The notes: generated from the sequence alone by a model not told the origin. DNA of 64,000 bases from Catellatospora methionotrophica (GCF_011297335.1 NZ_JAAOTJ010000009.1:186001-250000), one strand, 5' to 3'. Shown: positions 24,387 to 34,521, numbered from the stretch's first letter. Translations and numbers: made by a program.

Positions 24387-26315
24387 TCAGCGGAGGTTGC
24401 GGAGGAAGGCTTCGGAGACGGGGACGGCGGTCTCGCTGGGCTTGATGCCGTTCTCGACGAAGACGGCGAAGGCGAAGTCGCCCTGCCAGCCGATGAACCA
24501 GGCGTGCGTGTGCGCGGGGTTGTCGTCGTACTCGGCGGTGCCGGTCTTGCCGAAGACGGCCCCGCCGGGGACGTCCTTGAGGGCGGTGGCGGTGCCCACG
24601 GTGACGACCTCACGCATCATGGCGCGCAGCGGCTCGACGGTGGTCGGCTTGAGGGCCGGGCCGTCGGCGGCGGGCTTGGCCGGGACCGGGTCGAGCAGCA
24701 GGACGGGCTGCTTCCACTGGCCACGGGCGATCGCGGCGGCGACCCCGGCCATGGCGACCGGGCTGACGATGGTCTGGCCCTGGCCGAAGCTGGCCGCGGC
24801 CAGCTCGGTGGCGTTGCCGCCCGCCGAGACGCGTCCGGTGAACGCGGGCACGCCCAGGTCCCAGGTCTGGCCCAGGCCCAGCGCCGTACCGGCGTTGAGC
24901 AGGCCGTCGGGGCCCAGCTGCGGGGCCAGCGAGGCGAACGCGGTGTTGCAGGACTTGGCGAAGTCGGTGTGGAACGGGACGTTGCCGAGCTCCAGGAAGT
25001 TCGAGTTCTTGAACTGGCGGCCCTCGACGGTGAAGAACTTCGGGCAGGCGACGATCTGGTTGGCGGTCACCTTGCCCGCGTCGAGCAGCCCGTACGCCGA
25101 GACGGCCTTGAAGGTCGAGCCCGGCGGGACCTGCGCGGTGAAGGCGAGGTTGTCCGCGCCGCTGTTGGCCACCGCGACGAGCTTGCCGTCGCTGATCCGG
25201 ATCGCCACCATCGCGCTGCGCTGCTTGACCGTGGCCAGCGCCTTCTCGGCCGCGATCTGGTACTTCTGGTCGATCGCGAGTTGGAGCTTCTCGCCGTCCT
25301 TCTTGTCGACCTTGTAGAGCGGGGTGTCCTGCACGGTGCCGTCGGAGGCCTTGCGGCTGGACACGACGCTCAGGCCCGCGGTGCCGCGCAGCCGGTCGTC
25401 GTAGCTGCGCTGGATGCCGCCGAGGCCGGCCTGGTCGCCGATCTGGTACACGCCGGGCTTGCTGTCCATGATCTCTTTGGTGACCGGCCCGACGGTGCCG
25501 AGCAGCGCCCGCGCGAACGTACGGGTCGGCGAGAGCAGCCAGTCCTCCTCGCGGAACGCCACTCCGGCTTCCATCTGCGCCCGCAGCCGTGCGCTGATCG
25601 GCTCGTAGATCTCGCGGCGCAGGGTCACGATCTCGACCAGCGCGTCCGGCTTGGCCTCCTTGACCCGGGCGGGCAGCTTGGCGAGGTCGTCCTTGCCGAC
25701 GTCGTACGCCCCCGAGGTGAAGATCGTGGTCAGCTCCTTGACCAGCGCGTCGATGTCCTTGACCTTGCGCGGCTCGATGCCGATCACGACGACCGGCCGA
25801 GGCCGGACGATCTCGGCTCCGGTGCCGTCGAAGACGCCGGCCCGAGCCGGGGCGAGGCGGCGTACGGCCAGCTCGTCGCCCTTGGTCAGCTTCTCGTGTA
25901 CGACCGACGGCTCCCAGATGACCTGCCAGTTGTCCTTGGCCTTGGTCATCCGCACCGTGGTGGTGTACTCCCAGACGGTCTTGTCCGGCAGCGGCTGGGC
26001 CACCTTGATCTGGGTGGTCGCCAGGCCCTGGTTCACGGCCGGGTCCTGCCTGGTCAGCGTCGGGGGAGTGTCCCGGAGGACACCCTCCAGCGCGCGCAGC
26101 TCGGTCTTGACCGTGTCGGCGGCCACACCCTGGCCGGTCGGGCTGACGAAAGTGACCTTGTCATAGGTCCCCGTCTTCCAGCCGGTCAGGAACGCGTCGA
26201 GCATGGGCTCGGGGCCGTCGTCCTTCGAACAGGCGGCGATGGCGGGCACCAGCAGCGACATCGCCACCAGGGAGAGGACGAACTTGGGACGGCGGATGTT
26301 CGCGCGCAGAGCCAT
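24387..26315 (-). CDS. Lipoprotein penicillin-binding protein (MecA_N / PBP dimer / transpeptidase)
   Basis: 642 residues from the ATG at 26315. A lipoprotein signal ends ...LVPAIAAC with lipidated Cys29. An NTF2-like MecA_N domain (about 30-150) is followed by a PBP dimerisation domain (about 155-320) and the transpeptidase domain. Catalytic motifs: Ser400-T-F-Lys403 in PPGSTFKAV, Ser455-C-N in KSCNTAF, and Lys590-T-G in FGKTGTAEY. It cross-links peptidoglycan outside the membrane. A MecA_N domain is standard in low-affinity PBP2a-like enzymes and common in actinobacterial class B PBPs, so it does not by itself show beta-lactam resistance. An upstream in-frame extension was rejected because it would hide the signal peptide. 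Confidence 0.93.
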   Translation of the reverse strand: MALRANIRRPKFVLSLVAMSLLVPAIAACSKDDGPEPMLDAFLTGWKTGTYDKVTFVSPTGQGVAADTVKTELRALEGVLRDTPPTLTRQDPAVNQGLATTQIKVAQPLPDKTVWEYTTTVRMTKAKDNWQVIWEPSVVHEKLTKGDELAVRRLAPARAGVFDGTGAEIVRPRPVVVIGIEPRKVKDIDALVKELTTIFTSGAYDVGKDDLAKLPARVKEAKPDALVEIVTLRREIYEPISARLRAQMEAGVAFREEDWLLSPTRTFARALLGTVGPVTKEIMDSKPGVYQIGDQAGLGGIQRSYDDRLRGTAGLSVVSSRKASDGTVQDTPLYKVDKKDGEKLQLAIDQKYQIAAEKALATVKQRSAMVAIRISDGKLVAVANSGADNLAFTAQVPPGSTFKAVSAYGLLDAGKVTANQIVACPKFFTVEGRQFKNSNFLELGNVPFHTDFAKSCNTAFASLAPQLGPDGLLNAGTALGLGQTWDLGVPAFTGRVSAGGNATELAAASFGQGQTIVSPVAMAGVAAAIARGQWKQPVLLLDPVPAKPAADGPALKPTTVEPLRAMMREVVTVGTATALKDVPGGAVFGKTGTAEYDDNPAHTHAWFIGWQGDFAFAVFVENGIKPSETAVPVSEAFLRNLR

Positions 26316-26517
26316 GCGGGCATTCTGCCGCAACGGCACCGGCCGTGTCGCACCCGCGCTGTCCGGGACCGGACTCGGCGACCGCTGATGTCGGCGGCCC
26401 CGAACGAGTGCCAGGCGGGGGGTGCTGGCTAGGCTGGGGTTCGACGACGGGGCGGCCCCTGCAACGGCTCGTCCCACCAACGACCCACAGCGCGGTGGGC
26501 GAAGGGGAGTGCTTTTC

Positions 26518-29500
26518 ATGGAGTCTGGCGGCGCAATCGACGGCGGCAGCGCTGCTGCCGAGGTCGAGGCCGGTGCGAGCGGCGACACCATCAGGAATGA
26601 GGGCCTGCCGCAGGCGCACCCCGACGACCTGGATGACAGCGATCTCGACGAGCCGCTGCCCAACGGCGAGCGCCTGATCGCGGCCGCGGTCGCGCTGGCG
26701 GCCGGGGGCAGCCCGGACACTCCGAGCCTGGCCGACGACCGGCTGGCCGAGGCACAGCTGGTGCAGCGGTACTGGCGCTTCGCCCCCGACGAGGAACTCG
26801 TCGACCTCACCCCGGCCCGCCTGGTCGAGGCCGCCCGCGCACACCGGGAGCTGGCCGCGTCGCGGATGCCCGGCGAGCTGAAACTGCGCCTGTCGCTGTC
26901 CCAGGAACCGCGCCACACCGTCGTGGAGGTCGTCACCGACGACATGCCGTTCCTGGTCGACTCGGTGACCGCGGCGCTGTCCGCGCGCAAGGACGTGCAG
27001 TTGCTGGTGCACCCGGTGATGGTGGTGCGCCGCGACGAGCAGGGTCACCTGACCGAGGTCTGCGCCGAGGTCGAGCCCGACGACGCCATCGCCGGCGACC
27101 TGGTCGAGAGCTGGATGCGCATCGAGGTCGGCGCGATCCGCGACGAGTCGGAGCTGAGGGGCCTGCGCGCCGACCTGGAGCGGGTGCTCGGCGACGTACG
27201 CCGGGCGGTCGAGGACTGGCCGCGGATGCGGGCGCAGGCGCTCGCGCTGGCCGACGAGATCTCCGGGGCCGAGCTGCCCGTGCCGGACCGCGACATCAGC
27301 GACTCGGTGGACCTGCTGCGCTGGCTGGCCGACCACCACTTCACCTTCCTCGGCTACCGCGAGTACGAGCTGATCCACGTGCCCGGCGCGGCCGGGTCGG
27401 CGACCGACCTGATGCGCGCCGTGCCGGGCACCGGCCTGGGCATCCTGCGCGGCGACGAGTCCACCGCCCGCACGCTGGAGTCGATGACGCCGGAGGCGCA
27501 GCAGAAGGCGCTGGAGAAGCGCCTGCTGGTGATCACCAAGGCGAACTCGCGGGCCACCGTGCACCGCTCGGCCTACCTGGACTACATCGGCTTCAAGATG
27601 TTCGACACCGACGGCAACGTCGTCGGCGAGCGCCGTTTCCTCGGCCTGTTCTCGTCGGCGGCGTACCGCACCAGCGTGCGGGACCTGCCGGTGATCCGCC
27701 GCAAGGTGGACAACGTGCTGGAGCGCTCCGGCCTGTCCGCGCGCAGCCACTCCGGCAAGGACCTGCTGGAGATCCTGGAGACGTACCCGCGCGACGAGCT
27801 GTTCCAGATCAGCACCGACGACCTGTACGCGGCCGTGACCGGGGTGCTGCGCATGGCGGGCCGCCGCCAGCTGCGGCTGTTCCTGCGCCGCGACGGCTAC
27901 GGCCGGTTCATCTCCTGCCTGATCTACCTGCCCCGCGACCGGTTCACCACCGCGCACCGCCTCGCCATGCAGGACATCCTGCTGCGCGAGCTGAACGGCG
28001 TCGGCGTCGACTACACGACGCGGGTCAGCGAATCGAACCTGGCGCGTATCCACTTCATCGTGCGCACCGACCCCAACGACCCGCCCGGCGAGGTCGACGC
28101 CGACGCGCTGGCCGAGATGCTGGGCGACGCCACCCGCAACTGGGACGACGACTTCCGTCTCGTGCTGGAGCGCAAGGTCGGCGACGAGCAGGCCAAGCTG
28201 CTGGCCGCGCGGTACACCGACGCGCTGCCGGAGACGTACAAGGACGGGCACCTGCCCTACGAGGGCGCGCAGGACCTGGCGAAGCTGGAGCTGCTGGACG
28301 AGCCCGGCCAGCTGGAGATGCACCTGTTCCGGCGGCGCTTCACGGCCGGTTCGGGCAGCGTCGTCGAGGCCACCACGCCCGGCAACGACGTGCGCTTCAA
28401 GGTGTACCGGTACGGCGAGCCGATGCTGCTGTCGGCGGTGCTGCCGGTGCTGCACTCGCTGGGCGTGCGGGTCACCGACGAGCGGCCGTACGAGGTGCGC
28501 CGTGACGACGCGACCGTGTTCGTGTACGACTTCGGCCTGCAGCTGCCCTCGGGCGCGCGTGACCTGGCCGAGGTGCGGGCGCACGTGGAGAACGCCTTCG
28601 CCGCCGCGTGGCGGGGTGAGGCGGAGGTCGACGGCTTCAACGAGCTGGTGCTGCGCGCCGGGCTGACGTGGCGTCAGGTCGTCGTGCTGCGGGCGTACGC
28701 CAAGTACCTGCGCCAGGCCGGGACCGTCTTCGCGCAGGAGTCGATGGAGGCCACCTTCACGGCGTACCCGCAGATCGCGGCGATGCTGGTGGCGCTGTTC
28801 GAGACCCGGTTCAACCCGAACCTGCAGCTGAGTGACACCGAGCGCAGCAGCCAGGCCAAGGAGCTGATCTCGGCGATCGGCCGCCAGCTGGAGTCCGTGG
28901 CGAGCCTGGACCAGGACCGCATCCTGCGCAACTACCTGACCCTGATGCAGGCGACGCTGCGTACGTCCTTCTTCCAGAAGGCGGCCGACGGCCGTCCGAA
29001 GTCCTACATCGCGTTCAAGCTGGACCCGCAGGCGATCCCGGACCTGCCCGCGCCCCGGCCCAAGTTCGAGATCTTCGTGTACTCGCCCCGCTTCGAGGGC
29101 GTGCACCTGCGCTTCGGCGCGGTGGCCCGGGGCGGGCTGCGCTGGTCGGACCGGCGCGACGACTTCCGGACCGAGGTGCTGGGCCTGGTCAAGGCGCAGA
29201 TGGTCAAGAACGCGGTGATCGTGCCGGTCGGGGCCAAGGGCGGCTTCGTGCTCAAGCAGGCTCCGGTCGGCGGCGACCGTGACGCCCTGCAGGCCGAGGG
29301 CGTGGCCTGCTACAAGCGGTTCATCTCGGCGCTGCTCGACATCACCGACAACCTCGACGCGGGCAAGATCGTGCCGCCGGCCGACGTGGTCCGCCACGAC
29401 GGCGACGACCCGTACCTGGTCGTCGCCGCCGACAAGGGGACCGCGACGTTCTCCGACATCGCCAACGAGATCTCCGCCTCGTACGGGTTCTGGCTCGGCG

Positions 29501-31536
29501 ACGCGTTCGCCTCCGGCGGCTCAGCCGGATACGACCACAAGGGCATGGGCATCACCGCCCGGGGCGCGTGGGAGTCGGTCAAGCGGCACTTCCGCGACCT
29601 GGACCGCGACATCCAGGCCGAGGACTTCACCGTCGTCGGCGTCGGCGACATGTCCGGTGACGTGTTCGGCAACGGCATGCTGCTGTCGGAGCACATCCGC
29701 CTGGTGGGCGCGTTCGACCACCGGCACATCTTCCTCGACCCGGACCCCGACGCGGCCGCGTCGTTCGCCGAGCGGCAGCGGCTGTTCGCCCTGCCGCGCA
29801 GCTCCTGGGCCGACTACGACACGCTGCTGATCTCGCAGGGCGGCGGGGTGTTCCCGCGCACCGCCAAGTCGATCCCGGTCACCCCGCAGGTCCGCGCCGC
29901 GCTCGGGCTCGCCGACACGGTCACCGCGATGAGCCCGGCCGAGCTGATGAAGGCCATCCTGCTCGCCCCGGTCGACCTGCTGTGGAACGGCGGCATCGGC
30001 ACGTACGTCAAGGCGACCACCGAGTCGCACGCCGAGGTAGGCGACAAGGCCAACGACGCGATCCGGGTCAACGGCGGGCACCTGCGCGCCCGGGTCGTCG
30101 GCGAGGGCGGCAACCTGGGCCTGACCCAGGCCGGGCGCATCGAGTACGCCCGCAAGGGCGCGCAGGGCGCCGGTGGCCGGATCTTCACCGACTTCATCGA
30201 CAACACGGCCGGGGTGGACTGCTCCGACCACGAGGTCAACATCAAGATCCTGCTGGGCGCGGACCCGGAGCTGGGCCGCGACGCCCGCAACGAGCTGCTG
30301 GCCTCGATGACCGACGAGGTCGCCGCGCTGGTGCTGCGGGACAACTACAGCCAGGCCACGGCGCTGGGCAACGCCCGCGCGCAGACCCTGTCGCTGCTGC
30401 CCGTGCACCGCCGCCTCATCACCGAGCTGGAGCGCTCCGGCCGCCTGGACCGGGCGCTGGAGGGCCTGCCCACCGACGAGGAGCTGGTGGCCCGCTCGGA
30501 GAACGGCGAGGGACTGTCCACGCCCGAGTTCGCGGTGCTGATGGCGTACGTGAAGATCGCGCTGGAGGAGGAGATCGTCCACTCCGACCTGCCCGACGAC
30601 GCGTGGACCGCGCAGACGATGGCCGACTACTTCCCGACGCCGCTGCACGGCATGACCCAGCAGATGGCCGAGCACCGGCTGCGCCGCGAGATCGTCACCA
30701 CGGTGCTGGTCAACGAGACCGTCAACCGGGGCGGCATCACGTTCGTGCACCGTACGGTCGAGGAGACGGGCGCGTCCGCCGCGGACGTGCTGCGCGCCTT
30801 CGAGATCGTGTGGGAGGTCTTCGACCTGCCCTCGCTGTGGGCGGCGGTGGAGGCTACCGACAACGTCGTGCCGACGGCCGCGCAGACGGCGGTCTACCTC
30901 AAGGCGCGGCGGCTGATGGACCGGGCGGTGCGCTGGCTGATCCAGAACCGGCGCTCGCCGCTCGACGTGCCCGGCGAGATCGCCAAGCTCAAGCCCGGCG
31001 TGTCCGCGCTGGCCCCGCGCATGAAGGAGATGTTCCTGGGCGCGGAGCGCGAGGGCATCGCCGAGCACGAGGCCGAGCTGACCGGCCTGGGCGCGACGCC
31101 CGAGCTGGCCGAGTGGGGCGCGCGCACGCTGTACAGCTTCGCGCTGCTCGACGTCGTCGAGGTCGCCTCGGCGACCGGCCACGACCTCGACGAGGTGGCG
31201 GGCGTCTACTTCGTCCTGTCGGAGCGCTTCCGCGTCGACGAGCTGCTGACGAAGATCTCCCAGCTGCCGCGCGACGATCGCTGGCAGACCCTGGCCCGGA
31301 TGGCCCTGCGCTACGACCTCTACGCCGCCCTGGCGGCGCTGACGGGCGAGGTCCTGGCGGCCACCCCAGCCGGTGCCGCCCAGGAACGCGTGGCGCAGTG
31401 GGAGCAGCGCAACGCCGCGACCATCGCCCAGGCCCGCAAGTCGATCGGCGAGCTGGAGGGCATCAAGGCCGACCTGGCCCCGCTGTCCGTGCTGCTCCGC
31501 CAGATCCGCACGCTGGTCCGCACCGCCGCCGCCTGA
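26518..31536 (+). CDS. gdhB: NAD-specific glutamate dehydrogenase, large (180-kDa class)
   Basis: 1672 residues, full length for the L-GDH180 class first described in Streptomyces clavuligerus. It oxidatively deaminates glutamate to 2-oxoglutarate. The long N-terminal part carries ACT-like regulatory segments, followed by the catalytic core: GGLRWSDRRDDFRTE, the lysine-bearing VGAKGGFVLKQ, GVGDMSGDVFGNGMLLS and the NAD-binding stretch EGGNLGLTQAGRIEYA. A C-terminal helical region closes it. The start is set by AAGGGGAG eight bases before ATG 26518; an in-frame TTG/ATG upstream gives a non-conserved leader. A 16-bp terminator follows at 31561-31602. Confidence 0.95.
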   Translation: MESGGAIDGGSAAAEVEAGASGDTIRNEGLPQAHPDDLDDSDLDEPLPNGERLIAAAVALAAGGSPDTPSLADDRLAEAQLVQRYWRFAPDEELVDLTPARLVEAARAHRELAASRMPGELKLRLSLSQEPRHTVVEVVTDDMPFLVDSVTAALSARKDVQLLVHPVMVVRRDEQGHLTEVCAEVEPDDAIAGDLVESWMRIEVGAIRDESELRGLRADLERVLGDVRRAVEDWPRMRAQALALADEISGAELPVPDRDISDSVDLLRWLADHHFTFLGYREYELIHVPGAAGSATDLMRAVPGTGLGILRGDESTARTLESMTPEAQQKALEKRLLVITKANSRATVHRSAYLDYIGFKMFDTDGNVVGERRFLGLFSSAAYRTSVRDLPVIRRKVDNVLERSGLSARSHSGKDLLEILETYPRDELFQISTDDLYAAVTGVLRMAGRRQLRLFLRRDGYGRFISCLIYLPRDRFTTAHRLAMQDILLRELNGVGVDYTTRVSESNLARIHFIVRTDPNDPPGEVDADALAEMLGDATRNWDDDFRLVLERKVGDEQAKLLAARYTDALPETYKDGHLPYEGAQDLAKLELLDEPGQLEMHLFRRRFTAGSGSVVEATTPGNDVRFKVYRYGEPMLLSAVLPVLHSLGVRVTDERPYEVRRDDATVFVYDFGLQLPSGARDLAEVRAHVENAFAAAWRGEAEVDGFNELVLRAGLTWRQVVVLRAYAKYLRQAGTVFAQESMEATFTAYPQIAAMLVALFETRFNPNLQLSDTERSSQAKELISAIGRQLESVASLDQDRILRNYLTLMQATLRTSFFQKAADGRPKSYIAFKLDPQAIPDLPAPRPKFEIFVYSPRFEGVHLRFGAVARGGLRWSDRRDDFRTEVLGLVKAQMVKNAVIVPVGAKGGFVLKQAPVGGDRDALQAEGVACYKRFISALLDITDNLDAGKIVPPADVVRHDGDDPYLVVAADKGTATFSDIANEISASYGFWLGDAFASGGSAGYDHKGMGITARGAWESVKRHFRDLDRDIQAEDFTVVGVGDMSGDVFGNGMLLSEHIRLVGAFDHRHIFLDPDPDAAASFAERQRLFALPRSSWADYDTLLISQGGGVFPRTAKSIPVTPQVRAALGLADTVTAMSPAELMKAILLAPVDLLWNGGIGTYVKATTESHAEVGDKANDAIRVNGGHLRARVVGEGGNLGLTQAGRIEYARKGAQGAGGRIFTDFIDNTAGVDCSDHEVNIKILLGADPELGRDARNELLASMTDEVAALVLRDNYSQATALGNARAQTLSLLPVHRRLITELERSGRLDRALEGLPTDEELVARSENGEGLSTPEFAVLMAYVKIALEEEIVHSDLPDDAWTAQTMADYFPTPLHGMTQQMAEHRLRREIVTTVLVNETVNRGGITFVHRTVEETGASAADVLRAFEIVWEVFDLPSLWAAVEATDNVVPTAAQTAVYLKARRLMDRAVRWLIQNRRSPLDVPGEIAKLKPGVSALAPRMKEMFLGAEREGIAEHEAELTGLGATPELAEWGARTLYSFALLDVVEVASATGHDLDEVAGVYFVLSERFRVDELLTKISQLPRDDRWQTLARMALRYDLYAALAALTGEVLAATPAGAAQERVAQWEQRNAATIAQARKSIGELEGIKADLAPLSVLLRQIRTLVRTAAA

Positions 31537-31560
31537 CCCGGCCACGGCGATCTCGCCTGA

Positions 31561-31602
31561 ACTGCGGGGGCGACCCTCCTCATCGGGGGTCGTCCCCGCA
31601 GT
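31561..31602 (+). terminator. Terminator after the glutamate dehydrogenase gene
   Basis: ACTGCGGGGGCGACCC (31561-31576) pairs with GGGTCGTCCCCGCAGT (31587-31602), 16 bp with one G-U and a 10-nt loop, 25 nt after the stop. It also lies beyond the end of the convergent GH3 gene (31670). Confidence 0.8.
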
Positions 31603-31669
31603 CGTTCCGCGAGGTGGGCGCGCGCGAGCCGCCATCGGGGGGGTCGCCGGTCCATACCGGAGTGATGGC

Positions 31670-33118
31670 CTACGCGACGAGGCCCAGTACCTCGGCGGCG
31701 GCGCGGCCGTTGGCGTGGCTCGCGCCGTACGTGGTGACGAAGGCCTTCACGCCGCTGGGCCGCCAGCCCGCGGGCCAGCCCATCTCGACCACGGCCAGCG
31801 GGTGGGCCAGCGCCAGCTGCTCGGCCAGGGACCGGGCGGCGGGGTTGCGGTGGGTGTGCCGCCCCACGAGCACGATGGGCCGCCCGGCGGCGGCGTCGAT
31901 GAGCGCGCCCGCGCTGGTCTCGTCGGCGGCCACGGCCAGTTGCGGCGTGCCGTCGAGGTGCGGGGACAGGCCCCACGGCACGGCGCCCTCGGCGATGGTG
32001 TGCCCGGCCCGCAGCTGTACGACGAAGGGGTGCTCGAACCCGGTCAGGCTGCCCTCGACGCTCACCGCGCGCCGCGCCGCGTCGTAGCCCAGCCGTGGGC
32101 TGAGCTCGATCTCCTCGATCCCGTGCGTCCAGGCCGCGAGGGCCTGGTTGCGGGCGACGGCCTGCTCGACCCGCGCGATCGGCAGCGTGCCGTCGGCGAT
32201 CGCCCCGGCGATGGCGGCCGCCACCTGCTCGGTGATCTCCAGGTCGATGTCCGCGCCGAGGCACAGCAGGTCGGCCCCGGCCGCCAGCGCCCGTACCGCC
32301 GCCGGGCCGATGCCGCCCGCGGCCCGCGCAGCGCCCTGCATCTCCAGCGCGTCGGTGACCACGCAACCGGTGAAGCCGTACTCCTTGCGCAGCACGTCGA
32401 CCAGCAGCTTCTCGCTGAAGGTGGCCGGGTCGTCGCCGGTGATCGCGGGCACCCGGATGTGCGCCGTCATGATCGCCTTGGTGCCCGCCGCGATGACGGC
32501 CGCGAACGGGGGCAGCTCACGGTCGCGCAGCAGCTGCGGGCTCACGTCGACGGTCGGCAGTTCGAGGTGGGAGTCGGCGACGGTCGCGCCGTGCCCGGGG
32601 AAGTGCTTGGCGCAGGCGGCGACCCCGGCCTGCTGCAGGCCGACGACGGCTGCGGCGGCGTGCGCGGCGACCCGGACCGGGTCCGCGCCGAACGAGCGGG
32701 TGCCGATGACCGGGTTGTCGGTGGCGGTGTTGACGTCGACGGTCGGCGCGAGGTTCAGGTTGACGCCGACGTCGGCCAGTTCCCGCCCGATGGAGTGGTA
32801 GACGCGGCGGGTCAGGTCGAGGTCGCCGATCGCGCCCAGCGCCGCGTTGCCCGGGTACGGGCTGCCGGTGAGGTGCGCCAGCCGGGTGACGTCGCCGCCC
32901 TCCTCGTCGATGGCGATCAGGGTGTCCCGGCGCGCGGCGCGCAGCTGCGCGGTCAGCCCCGCGAGCTGGCCGGGCTCGGCGACGTTGAACCCGAACAGCG
33001 TGTAGCCGGCCAGGCCTTCGCCGAGCAGGCCGGTGGCCCATTCGGGTGCGGTGTGGCCCGGGAACGCGGCGAGCATGGTGCGCAGTGCCAGCCGGCGCAG
33101 ACCTGGATCAGTGGTCAC
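31670..33118 (-). CDS. Glycoside hydrolase family 3 beta-N-acetylhexosaminidase (NagZ-like)
   Basis: 482 residues from the GTG at 33118, preceded by GGAGGA. The NagZ signature KHFPGHGATVADSH (catalytic His/Asp loop) and the nucleophile Asp in GCVVTDALEMQG are present, as are DEEGGDVTRL and NLAPTVDVN. There is no signal peptide, so it acts in the cytoplasm, as expected for peptidoglycan recycling: it removes GlcNAc from muropeptides or chitobiose-like sugars. A C-terminal Rossmann-like domain (about 390-480) is typical of the longer actinobacterial members. It is divergent from the ROK regulator, which probably controls it. Confidence 0.92.
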   Translation of the reverse strand: MTTDPGLRRLALRTMLAAFPGHTAPEWATGLLGEGLAGYTLFGFNVAEPGQLAGLTAQLRAARRDTLIAIDEEGGDVTRLAHLTGSPYPGNAALGAIGDLDLTRRVYHSIGRELADVGVNLNLAPTVDVNTATDNPVIGTRSFGADPVRVAAHAAAAVVGLQQAGVAACAKHFPGHGATVADSHLELPTVDVSPQLLRDRELPPFAAVIAAGTKAIMTAHIRVPAITGDDPATFSEKLLVDVLRKEYGFTGCVVTDALEMQGAARAAGGIGPAAVRALAAGADLLCLGADIDLEITEQVAAAIAGAIADGTLPIARVEQAVARNQALAAWTHGIEEIELSPRLGYDAARRAVSVEGSLTGFEHPFVVQLRAGHTIAEGAVPWGLSPHLDGTPQLAVAADETSAGALIDAAAGRPIVLVGRHTHRNPAARSLAEQLALAHPLAVVEMGWPAGWRPSGVKAFVTTYGASHANGRAAAEVLGLVA

Positions 33119-33205
33119 GGTGTCCTCCGCTTCGACCCGACTTCGGTGGTAGGCCCTTCGGCCAGAGTGTCGGGTCTTGCCATCCATAGTGGTTTTGTGC
33201 GCGTA

Positions 33206-33222
33206 GGCCGTAGGCTACGGCC
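33206..33222. promoter_or_regulatory. Palindromic site in the GH3/ROK divergent promoter region
   Basis: GGCCGTAG-G-CTACGGCC is a perfect 8-bp dyad. A second smaller dyad GGTTA-AGG-TAACC follows at 33228-33240, then a strikingly AT-rich run (33241-33267) in otherwise very GC-rich DNA. The region lies between the GH3 start (33118) and the ROK start (33322). These are candidate ROK operators and promoters. Confidence 0.55.
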
Positions 33223-33321
33223 GTACCGGTTAAGGTAACCCAATCTAATAAGAAACTTTACTAAAAGCCAGCGCGCGCCGTAACCGGTGGTGCCGCATGC
33301 CGAACTCTAGGATGACGCACC

Positions 33322-34512
33322 ATGGCCGCAGTATCCCAACCAGGCACGCCCCGGCTGCTCCGCGCGCTCAACGACCGGGCCGCGCTCGAACTCCTGCTGG
33401 CCCGGGGTCCGCTCACCCGCTCCCAGCTCGGCGAGCTGACCGGACTCTCCAAGGTCACCGCCTCCCAGCTGGTCGAGCGGCTGGAGGAGCGCGGTCTGGT
33501 GCGCCGGGTCGGTGAGCAGGCAGGCGGCCGCGGACCCAACGCGCAGCTCTACAACGTCGCCCCGAACAGCGCGTACGTGGTGGGCGTCGAGGTGGGCGAC
33601 GAGCACGTGGTGGCCGCCTGCGCCGACATCACCGGCGCGGTGGTGGGGCGGGTCGAGGTGTCCACCAAGCCCGACGCCAACGGCGGCGGCGAGGACCCGG
33701 TCCGGCTCGTGCACAACGCCGTCGTGCAGGCAGCCGAGCAGGCGGGCGCGCAGCTCGGCGACGTACGCCGCATCGTGCTCGGCACCCCGGGCCTGGTCGA
33801 CCCGAACACCGGCGACATCGTCTTCGCCTTCAACCTGCCCCGCTGGCAGCGCGGCCTCGCCGCGGCCCTGCGCGACGACCTGCACACCACGATCGTGTTC
33901 GAGAACGACGTGAACCTCGCCGCCGTCGCCGAGGCGCACACCGGCGCGGCCCGCGAGGTGGGCGACTTCCTGCTCGTCTGGATCGGCCAGGGCGTCGGCC
34001 TGGCCGTCATGCTCGGGGGTCGGCTGCACCGCGGCACCGCCGGAGCTGCCGGTGAGATCGGCTACCTGCCGGTGCCCGGCGCGGACATCCCGCGCGAGGT
34101 CAGCCGCCGCGGCAAGGGCGCTTTCCAGCAGGTCGCCGGGGCCGACGCGGTCCGCCAGGTGGCCCGCGAGCACGGCTTCCGGGCGAGCACGGCGGCCGAA
34201 GCGGTCAAGGCCGCCATCGCCGCCGGGACCAAGGGCGGCCCCGTGCTCGACGAGGTCGCCCGGCGGCTGGCGCTGGGCGTCGCGGCCTCCTGCATAGTGC
34301 TCGACCCGCCGCTGGTCGTGCTGGCCGGTGAGGTCGGCGCGGCGGGCGGCACCCCGCTGGCCGAGCGCGTACAGCACGAGGTCGCCGCGATCAGCCCGGT
34401 CGCCCCGCGGGTCGTGATGACCGGCGTGGCCGACGAACCCGTGCTGCAGGGCGCGCTGCTCACCGCCCTCGACGCGGTCCGCGACGAGGTGTTCGGCTCC
34501 ACCGTCGACTGA
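33322..34512 (+). CDS. ROK-family transcriptional regulator lacking the zinc cysteines
   Basis: 396 residues. An N-terminal MarR-like winged HTH (RSQLGELTGLSKVTASQLVERLEERGLV) is followed by a ROK sugar-kinase-like domain (VVGVEVGDEHVVAACADITG, IVLGTPGLVDPNTG, FENDVNLAAVAEAH, GTAGAAGEIGYLPV). The CxCGxxGCxE zinc motif that normally follows is absent; the stretch reads ADIPREVSRRGKGAFQ, so it probably has no kinase activity and a changed fold there. TAGGAT ends 9 nt before the ATG, consistent with a leaderless transcript. Divergent to the GH3 gene, it likely senses an amino sugar or its phosphate and represses that gene. Confidence 0.88.
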   Translation: MAAVSQPGTPRLLRALNDRAALELLLARGPLTRSQLGELTGLSKVTASQLVERLEERGLVRRVGEQAGGRGPNAQLYNVAPNSAYVVGVEVGDEHVVAACADITGAVVGRVEVSTKPDANGGGEDPVRLVHNAVVQAAEQAGAQLGDVRRIVLGTPGLVDPNTGDIVFAFNLPRWQRGLAAALRDDLHTTIVFENDVNLAAVAEAHTGAAREVGDFLLVWIGQGVGLAVMLGGRLHRGTAGAAGEIGYLPVPGADIPREVSRRGKGAFQQVAGADAVRQVAREHGFRASTAAEAVKAAIAAGTKGGPVLDEVARRLALGVAASCIVLDPPLVVLAGEVGAAGGTPLAERVQHEVAAISPVAPRVVMTGVADEPVLQGALLTALDAVRDEVFGSTVD

Positions 34513-34521
34513 ACCGGGCCA

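Noticed and set aside
26161-29397. Long minus-strand open frame of over 1000 codons opposite the glutamate dehydrogenase gene
   Set aside because: Composition is Arg/Gly/His/Val-rich with no domain; it is an antisense shadow of a conserved gene, as expected at this GC content.
29521-31635. Minus-strand open frame of about 700 codons near the end of the glutamate dehydrogenase gene
   Set aside because: Antisense shadow with low-complexity composition.
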